From the NCBI GenBank assembly GCA_000697475.1, contig JNEU01000947.1, positions 1 to 64,000 on the forward strand: a DNA stretch of 64,000 nt. Direction: 5' to 3'. The stretch's first letter is position 1. The number at the start of each line of letters is the position of its first letter. Made by a program: the position numbers and the translations under genes. The notes below the pieces were generated by a model. It worked only from the letters and a program-made list of their open reading frames with translations. It did not search any database and was not told the DNA's origin. Below are positions 56,424-64,000 of this stretch, one piece after another. The stretch comes from Lichtheimia corymbifera B2541 (taxonomy: Eukaryota > Mucoromycota > Mucoromycetes > Mucorales > Lichtheimiaceae).

Positions 56424-59194
56424 TCACATCCGCCAATATGAGTATTCTGATCCTGTATAATAAGGCTGTGGTGACATGGGTTGTATTCTTGTGTCTTCTG
56501 TGGGCGGTGGAATCTGGTGATTTGGATATATCGTTTCAGGTACAAAGTATGGGCTCAAGAGAGGAGGGCTTCCTGCATATATGGATCGATAAGCGATACT
56601 TTTCGAGCATAACACAGTTGTGACGTACCATTGACAACATAGTAGCTTTGGTATTCGTAGGGTTCTCGTTGCTGATGAAAGTCTTCGTTGTGAGAGGGTG
56701 AAGGATGAGATATTGCTGATGGAGCATCGTTCTCTGGTAAAAGCGGTGTATCTATTATTATCCATTAAAACAAATTAGCCTATCTTCTCGTCGTTGCCAC
56801 TGGTAGTACTTACAAAGAAATGCCGTGTTGTATGGTTCAGGGCTGTATTGTGAATTTAGTGGTGTCTTTGTTCCTGTGACTGATCGTATGGCAGTGAATG
56901 CTGGTGATGTGAAATTGTTGCGTCCAAGCTAAAGAAGTACCCAAGTGAGCCACTATTGCGTATCTTACGAGGCAATGTTTGTAGGCTAATACCTGAGGAT
57001 CCGTTGTGGCGTGTGTAGAGCTATGTTCATGCGTAGTAGGTGTTGTTGGGTTCATGGATGGAGTGGTATATCGCTTTGGAAATATGGGAGTACAATAAGC
57101 ATATAAAGAAATGCATCATCACACAATCGCTTGTTGGCTCACATGTGGATACTGGTATTGAATGTGGTTGTAAGAAGGCGTAAATAGTTGCTCGAATGCG
57201 TCGTCCCTGAATTGCATGTTGTATTGTGTTGTACCAAATGGCCAAGTAGGTCCTACCGATCCATGGTAAGTGACTCAGTAATTCATCACCTCACATCCTA
57301 AATCAGAGACACTTACCGATGGCATGAGCTGATATTTCAACGCCGTTTTTGGAAAAGGGGTGTTTGAATACTTCATCCAGAGTAAGGTGTCTTGTGTCTG
57401 CATTTTTCAACGTTGATCGATTATCCCTGGGGAAGAGGAACGATAGAGACGCAGCGCTACCACGGTTTCTCGCCTTGAAAGCGTTCTAGTCACTGATATA
57501 TCACGAGGAACACATATAGCATGTATCTTACCGAAAGGAACTCTTGTATTTCAGGATCAGGTATGAATTCTTCAGCGTGGACGTTGAACTCAAAAGGACG
57601 CTTTTTCTTGGTAGGGGTTCTTTTGGCTGTAGTACTGCTGCGTTCGTATAGTTGCGCAAAGACCTCATTATCCAACGTGAAGGTTGACTGATTTTGTTTT
57701 GACAGCAGCGGTTCGATATCAGCAGGGATTGGAAAATTGAGCTTGAAAGTCTGATGGAATCTGACGAGCTCCTCAAGATGCTTCTCCTTGTCGTCCATCT
57801 TCTGCGCATACTTTTCCACGTAAAGCTTTCCTCTCATCACCCGGGAATAATGACGTAAAGGCCTGGACACTGGTTGCTCAACCTGAAGAACCCAACGTTA
57901 GATGACATGCTGATATGATTATTCCACCAGATACTTTACCTTTTCCTTCCTCTTTTCACAAGTACAAATGTGGTTGGTCATAGGAGATGGCGCAACAAAG
58001 TGTGGGAAGGTCGATTCATCAAAATGCGTAGAGTAGCAGATGAAATCTTGATCCATAGCTGGGAACACCTCCACCTTGTGATCGATAAAATAATCTGAAG
58101 GAGCACGAGCAGGACGAGTCGGCGCCACGCTGTATCTGTTCTTCTCCTCATCCATGCGATCTTCATCCACTGATTGATCATATTCGACAAGCGATCCATG
58201 TATATCCATCGCTGACGACTAAAAGGAAAATAAGTGTAAGAAGGCTGGTGAATATGCACAGTAGTATCATGACTTGCCTTCTCATGTTGTTCAATCCCCT
58301 TCGCATATCGTTCAAATTCCCCGTACTCATATTCCGCTCGCTCCAGAAATCCGGTGGGAGGTTCATCATCATCTTCAAAGGTCGTCTTTATCTCAAATGG
58401 TTTGTTGTTGAATGAGGTATCATCATCGTCGTCATCATCCAGGAAAATCAAATCGCCAGCAACCTTGTCGTCGTCACATTCATGCAGCTCGCGTTGTTCT
58501 CCGAATTCGACTTGATCTCCGCAGCAGTTTTCATTGTCCACTATCAGATCTGACAATAGAGCCTTCATTAATACCCATCACCATTCCTCCCTTTCATTAT
58601 ATTTACCTACCATCGTCCATGATTGAACTCATAATTGAGACCAAATCTTTGTTCATGATCAAAATGGATGGGGATGCCGCAGCTGTTTGGATACGCGATG
58701 ATGGTGGTGGTACAGTGATGGGATCATAGACCTTGTGCGGATCATTGAGAACAATACCAAGCTCGCCCTGAGAAGTTCCACTGTAAAGTATTCCCTCGTA
58801 TTTGGAGCCATCCTTGACGGATACTTGAACACGGCTCCCCTACCATGTATGATAAAAGTAATCAGGCAACCTGCACTTGTCTTCCTTCCTATCCCTCCTT
58901 GATATATTACGGTCAATTTGGCGATCAAAAAGAGTATGCGATCGTGGCTCTCAAGCATATCTTTGGTAGGACGCTGCCAATCACTGCGTAAGTCTCGATA
59001 GCTGTTGCGTGGATCGCCATTCCTGAAGCTGTCACTCTTGCCATTCGACGATTGGCTCGAGCCACGACTACGGATCGCTGTTACAATCAAAGACCTTTCA
59101 ATGAGCTGCAAAAGAATACACACCTTGACATTGACCATGGAGGAGACGACGATTCTGGTTTACTGCTGCATTGTTGTTGATTGGTTGACGCCAT
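56424..59194 (-). CDS. PBP1: Ataxin-2/PBP1 family RNA-associated protein
   Basis: The order of elements is that of ataxin-2: an Lsm-like domain (HDRILFLIAKLT then GSRVQVSVKDGSKYEGILYS), an acidic LsmAD-like stretch (DLIFLDDDDDDDTSFNNKPFEIKTTFE, EPPTGFLERAEYEYGEFERYAKGIEQHEK), and a PAM2-like motif FNVHAEEFIPDP that would bind the MLLE domain of poly(A)-binding protein. After that comes a low-complexity tail with WPFGTTQYN, QYQYPH and PQPYYTGSEYSYWRM. Roughly a dozen exons are joined; one intron (58219-58277) uses a GC donor. The first exon is uncertain: ATG 59194 gives MASTNQQQCS and probably joins to IRSRGSS by a GTAAAC donor, whereas ATG 59138 starts an uninterrupted frame. PBP1-like proteins act in stress granules, poly(A)-tail control and TORC1 signalling. 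Confidence 0.88.
58219..58277 (-). other. GC-AG intron in the ataxin-2-like gene
   Basis: Donor GAGAAG|GCAAGT and acceptor TTTTAG. Removing these 59 bases moves the frame from the EQHEK exon to one starting SSAMDIHG. Without it the frame continues through non-conserved, basic sequence. A weaker canonical alternative (AA|GTCATG with acceptor CGTCAG) exists. Confidence 0.65.
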
Positions 59195-60888
59195 GTTGAT
59201 CCAAGGCTCGTAAGAGCGTGCAATGAGCGTCAGTTGCTGAAGTGTCTAAAGGATATAGGACAAGAACGCGGATGAAAGAGAGAGAGAGCAGTAGGCGGGA
59301 GAAAGCAGAGGATCGCTTGACAACATCCACGGAGTGTGCATACACAAGATTCCATCACAGACTTTCCCTTGAGGATGGCACTTTATCAGACCTTCACCAA
59401 CATAGAAAAATCACAACCACTTTACATATCCCATCGTCTACTTACTTCCATCAATGAATATGAGACTCGATTGACCTGCTACTTTATATCCAATATATGT
59501 ATATACTACTTTTGTATCGGCACAACGAGAACGCGTCGATGGGAATTTGCTTATTAAGGAGATAATGATACCTTGTTTACTGTGGTGAAAGATCATAGAG
59601 TCATGAGGATAAAGACTAGCAGATATTGAAAGTGAATATACCCAAATTGAAGGGGGTAAGACAGCCTTTTAATCCGCGATGCTGCATCCTACAACGCATT
59701 CCTTCATTAAAGTACAATGGAAATTGACCCTCGCTTATGGTTTACCTCTTGTTGTTCCTTGTTCCCCTGAGGAGGGTTCTTTGTTTCCAAGTTGATTGTT
59801 CTATTGCAGATTTTTATGTGTTCTACACATCCACTCCCTATAATTGCAGTTACAAGTACCTGCACTATCAAACTACAGCTTCGCATATCTTTGCATAAGT
59901 ACGCATTCACTTGCATTGCGCCCTACATGCGGGCGATCACATCCTTTTGAATTCCCACGACTCTTTCAAATCATCAGAGTAAATATATAAGCATTGGAAT
60001 AGGTGCCTTTGGAATAAACGTCATTTCGAAAAAGTCATCTATGATTGTACTGCCATGATACATCATATCATGGTGCATTACACTCGTTAAAGGGACGACC
60101 AGTAGATAGTTATGTATAGTAGATGCATGTTTCAAATCATTTGGGAGATCTGTATCTATGACAGCAACATCGATGACGGATTGGAATCCTGGAGGCATAG
60201 ATCAGGAAGAAGTTGTTTACCGACATTCCTGGTCTTCATGGCTGTTGTTTCAGAACACACCGTAAAAGAGAGATGACTTTTGATCTAAACATTCAGCATG
60301 CATCATTAACAAAATCGGCAACTCTGCACTCACGCATGGACACGCATGATCTAGCATCATGCATTTGAGCTTACTGGGTAGTAACTTCGACTAACGTCAG
60401 GTTGCTGATAACATATTACATTCTAGTAATATCATCACGAACATGCATAAATGTACGTTTCGGAAAAGTTTTGCCAATCAAATGAGCAGCTTCTTGGATC
60501 ATTCAAAAAACCTTGCTTGTTAGAGATCGTAATCTCTTCTGGCAGGTGAAGAAACACGTTTGACGCCAAAGGTCATCTTGCTAGTGCATGTATGTTTACA
60601 ACTACTACCCTAACCCGGAAGAGGAAAACGAGACATATCCCCATTGCCCGATGGTCGGCTAAGATTAGCCGACTGGTGCCGATGTGTAACTTGTTGCTGG
60701 ACGCTAGATCGGTATGCAAAATGGGGTCCCCAAATATAAGCACGTTTGGATCTGCGAGAAAGAAAAAAACTTGCTTTTTTGATCCGCATTTTTTTAAAAC
60801 ATCATCATCAAGCCATTGTATGCGATTCAACTTTAATTGATCGTTTATTTGAATTGCTTAATTATTCTACTATCATCATCATCGTCTA
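59195..60888. other. Divergent intergenic region upstream of the ATPase
   Basis: This 1.7-kb stretch carries no supported gene. Its main structured element is a near-perfect palindrome at 60654-60673, about 215 bases before the ATPase start. A pyrimidine/CATCATC-rich leader lies just before the start codon. Confidence 0.55.
60654..60673. promoter_or_regulatory. Palindrome upstream of the ATPase gene
   Basis: The sequence GTCGGCTAA-GA-TTAGCCGAC has perfect nine-base arms with a two-base centre. It could be a dimeric-regulator site or a hairpin. Its position about 215 bases upstream of the ATG fits a promoter element. No factor can be named. Confidence 0.45.
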
Positions 60889-63800
60889 ATGTCCACCGAC
60901 GATACTACGCTTCAACAACAACCCGCCGCTGGTGCCAGTAGTACTTGGCATACCCAATCTGTGGAGTCGGTCATTGACTCCTTGCATACGGATATCAAAA
61001 AGGGCCTAACAGAGAGTGATGTCAAGAATCGTCAATCGCAATACGGCCTGAACGAGCTTGCCACCAACAATGGAGCATCGTGGATCAAGATTTTATTACG
61101 ACAAGCTATCGATATCATGAATTGGATCTTTGTAGCGCTCGGCATTGTGTGTTATGTGATGAGTGATTATATCACCGGTACCTTGCTGATTGCCCTCGGC
61201 ATTGCCAATTTGATCATGTGTTTTGCACAAGAATATGCGGCTGAACAAACTCTGGCGGCCTTGCGCAATTTATCATCTCCCACAGCCACCGTGTTGCGTG
61301 ATGGACACGAGACAACCATTGCAAGCAAAGATCTGGTCCCGGGTGATGTGTTGTTAGTTCAAGAAGGCGATACGGTTGCTGCCGATGCTCGATTGATTTA
61401 CATATCGAACCTCGAAGTGGATGAAGCCTTGCTCACTGGTGAATCCTTGCCTGTTCAAAAGCAGCTTGTTGTGATTGATAATATTGGTAAGTTTGACCAC
61501 GTGTGGGTGGGTGGGTGGGTGTGCTCATGTGAAGTATGCGTTGTACTCATTTATCGGCAAAGATGAGCCGGTCGGTGATCGGATCAATATGGTGTACAGC
61601 TCCACTGTGGTAACCAAGGGACGTGGAAGAGCCATTGTGACAGCCACAGCCATGCAAACTGAGATTGGCAAGGTTGCACAAAAATTGAATGATGCTGGTG
61701 ATGCGGATCGTACAAGACTCCAAACAAGCCTTAATCGAATGTACATTGGCCTAACCGTGTTGGCTGGTATCTTTGTCATTATTGTGCTGGCCAGTGTCAA
61801 GTTCCAAACGAATTATGATGTGGGCATGTACGCCATGACTACGGCCATGTCAGTGCTACCAGCTGGTTTGACGACTGTCCTTACTGTCACGCTTGTCCTT
61901 GGTGGAAGACAAATGTCAAAGCGCAAGGCTCTTGTTCGGAGACTCAAGGTGCTTGAAACGCTTGGATCATTGACCAATATCTTTTCGGATAAAACTGGAA
62001 CATTGACTTTGGCTCGTATGGTGGTTGTCAGATTCTGGACCCCTGATGAAGGCTTTGTGTACATGACATCCAATGGTTTGGCTCCAGAGGGAAACGCTTA
62101 CAAGGTTGGGTCAGCTGACGAGATCCCTAACGACAACGGTGACGAGGAAAAGACCCATGCTGCTCTTGATAAGGTGGATCTCAGCAACACAATGGAGCAG
62201 CTTGTGCAGTGTGCAGCTCTATGTAACCTATCAAGCATCCGTCGTCGTGAAGAAAATGGTGAAAACAACAAGCCAAAGGAGGAAGCAATGGATGAGAAGA
62301 AGAAGAAGAAGACTGGCAATGACGAAGAAGAAGAAGAGGAAGAAGAAGAGGATATCGATTCATCTGATGGCTGGATCCCCAGTGGTGCACCAACTGAGGT
62401 GGCATTGCAAGTATTTGCACACAAGTTTGATCGTGGTAAACCAACACTTGAATCTCAAGGCTGGGAATTTATTGAAGAACATCAATTTGATTCAACTGTG
62501 AAACGTATGGCAACCGTGTATCATCATCAACCTAGCGACCGCTATATTGCCTTTGTCAAAGGTGCCACCGAGCGTATTCTTCCCTTGTGTACATCTGGTT
62601 TACCCAAGGATCCTGATATGGTGATGCGTACTGTGGATGAATTGGCTTCACAAGGTTTGCGTGTCATTGCATTGGCATGTCGTCGTCTACCTGATGGTAT
62701 CAAACGCGAGCAAGCAAAGGCCATGAATCGAGAGCAAGTGGAATCCGATTTGGAGTTTCTTGGTTTGACAGGCATTTATGATCCACCACGTGCTGAATCA
62801 CGTCAAGCTGTACGAGAGGCCCATCGTGCTGGTATCATGGTGCACATGTTGACAGGTGATCATCCAGCCACTGCTACTGCTATTGCCAAGGAGATCCATA
62901 TCCTCAATGCTCAAGCCATGAAACAAGTCGATGAATTGGTGATGACAGGTCCACAATTTGATGCCTTGTCAGATGAACAAGTGGATGCCCTTGAACGTCT
63001 TCCTTTGGTGGTCGCTCGTTGTTCTCCCGAGACAAAGGTCAAAATGATTGAAGCTGCTCAACGTCGACAACTCATTTCTGCCATGACGGGTGATGGTGTC
63101 AACGATTCTCCTTCCTTGCGTATTGCTGATGTCGGTATCGCCATGGGCAAGAATGGCAGTGATGTTGCCAAACAAGCATCCGATATCATTCTCACCGATG
63201 ATAACTTTGCCACCATCATTCGCGCTGTTGCTGAAGGCCGTCGTATCTATCAAAACATGCAGCGTTTCTTGTTGTACTTTTATATCGTTCTCTTTGCTGG
63301 CGCTGTCTATTTGCTCATTGGTCTTGCTTTCCGTGATCCCGAGAATAGCACTGCTGCACCCATTTCCACACTACAAATGGTGTTTTTCTATGTTGGTAAG
63401 TAAATGATTGAGCGAGGTTGATGATAAGTACTAAATGTCAATGATAATAGCTGTTACTCCACCTGCTGGTCTTTTGAGTTGGCAACCTGCATCGCCTGAT
63501 ATCATGAAGCAACCACCACGTCCACCTACTGAGAGCTTGTTCAACCGTGAAATCATCATGGATGCGGTGTTTTATGCGGTATTGCTTGGTGCATTGTGCA
63601 TTATCTCCTTTGTGATTCCGCTTTACGTGCTAAGCGACGGCTACGGCGTTCAAGGTGTTGGATGTGACGGAAAATACCAACCTGGTCTATGCGATCCATT
63701 CTTCCGTGCTCGATCCACCCTGATGATGACTGTCATTCTTGGTTCCTTTGTTGTCATGATGCATTGCCGTAGCTACCGTGGCGTTGAATGTGGCTGGAAG

Positions 63801-64000
63801 GGTATCAAGGAGACCCTCTTGTCACGCACTCTTCAATACACCTTTCTCTTTGATATGGTGGCTGGCTGTATATTCATGTACGTTCCTGAGGTCAACACTG
63901 AAGCATTCCGTATCCTTGGTATCACTTGGGAATGGGGAATCGTTGTTGGATTTGTACTGCTCTTTGCTATTGCAGGTGAAGGATATAAGTGGATGAAGCG
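60889..64000 (+). CDS. ENA-type P-type ATPase (Na+/K+ efflux), 3' end outside window
   Basis: Three exons are seen: 60889-61486, 61563-63395 and 63451 to beyond 64000. The cation-transporter N-terminal domain is complete (VESVIDSLHTDIKKGLTE). Membrane helices follow (WIFVALGIVCYVMSDY and others), then the actuator with DEALLTGESLP. The phosphorylation site DKTGTLT has Asp342, and the hinge reads TGDGVNDSPSLRIADVG. The extended ion-site motif TAMSVLPAGLTTVLTVTL fits the fungal ENA (P2D) branch rather than SERCA. A charged insert (EEKKKKKTGNDEEEEEEEEED) occurs in the nucleotide domain. ENA pumps export Na+ or K+ at high salt or alkaline pH across the plasma membrane. About the last three membrane helices and the C-terminus lie outside the window; the frame is open at the edge. 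Confidence 0.95.

Noticed and set aside
59707..60198. Minus-strand frames in the ATPase upstream region
   Set aside because: Short, without motifs or splice partners.

Overview
This window is nuclear DNA of an early-diverging fungus, most likely Mucoromycota and probably Mucorales. The genes are split by many short introns (mostly 50-110 nt, GT/GC...AG) and closely spaced on both strands. The protein set combines typical fungal products (ENA-type P-type ATPase, palmitoyl-anchored YCK-like casein kinase, BUB2, Kre9-like wall protein, fungal SGNH esterase) with families that Dikarya often lack but animals keep: a CSL transcription factor, a SOSS-B/hSSB1-type OB-fold protein, an RNF34/rififylin-like E3 and a C2orf76 (UPF0538) homologue. 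The lineage call is an inference from gene content, not a database match.

Layout. 1-3.4 kb: no convincing gene. 3.4-6.5 kb (minus): membrane-anchored double-psi beta-barrel (expansin-like) protein, then a secreted SGNH/GDSL esterase. 7.5-9.9 kb (plus): SUMO E1 subunit UBA2. 10.1-10.6 kb (minus): secreted Ser/Ala-rich orphan. 12.3-14.2 kb (plus): CSL factor. 14.4-15.8 kb (minus): single-pass membrane protein with an unresolved 5' end. 17.5-19.2 kb (plus): casein kinase 1. 19.7-21.0 kb (minus): Golgi-type glycosyltransferase-like protein. 23.4-24.2 kb (plus): ER cyclophilin ending in HIEL. 24.3-25.8 kb (plus): FYVE-SAP-RING E3. 26.0-26.6 kb (plus): Kre9/GPI-like protein. 26.7-27.8 kb (minus): exosome subunit MTR3. 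28.0-29.0 kb (minus): WW and His/Gly-rich protein. 30.5-32.0 kb: protein with a degenerate NDK-like domain. 32.5-33.2 kb: SOSS-B. 33.4-34.8 kb: BUB2. 35.1-36.8 kb: homogentisate dioxygenase. 37.3-38.8 kb: lipoyl synthase (these five on plus). 38.9-40.2 kb (minus): TMEM41/TVP38 protein, divergent from TFIIIC tau95 at 40.3-42.6 kb (plus). 42.7-47.6 kb (minus): Mediator MED14. 47.6-50.7 kb: gene-poor, with an inverted repeat and a possible dispersed repeat copy. 50.7-52.1 kb (plus): disordered orphan. 53.45 kb (minus): tRNA-Glu(UUC). 53.9-59.2 kb (minus): EamA transporter, UPF0538 protein, ataxin-2/PBP1. 60.9 kb to the window end (plus): ENA-type ATPase, truncated by the edge.

The genes are mainly housekeeping (SUMO conjugation, RNA decay, Pol II and Pol III transcription, DNA repair, mitotic exit, tyrosine catabolism, lipoate synthesis, ion export) with several wall or surface proteins. 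I see no operon-like cluster, secondary-metabolite cluster, intact transposon, virus or CRISPR. I did not find a clearly new biological system. The best leads are four GC-AG introns backed by protein frame, a degenerate NDK-like domain, a diverged repeat module seen two or three times, a 76-bp inverted-repeat pair, and a near-perfect palindrome upstream of the ATPase.
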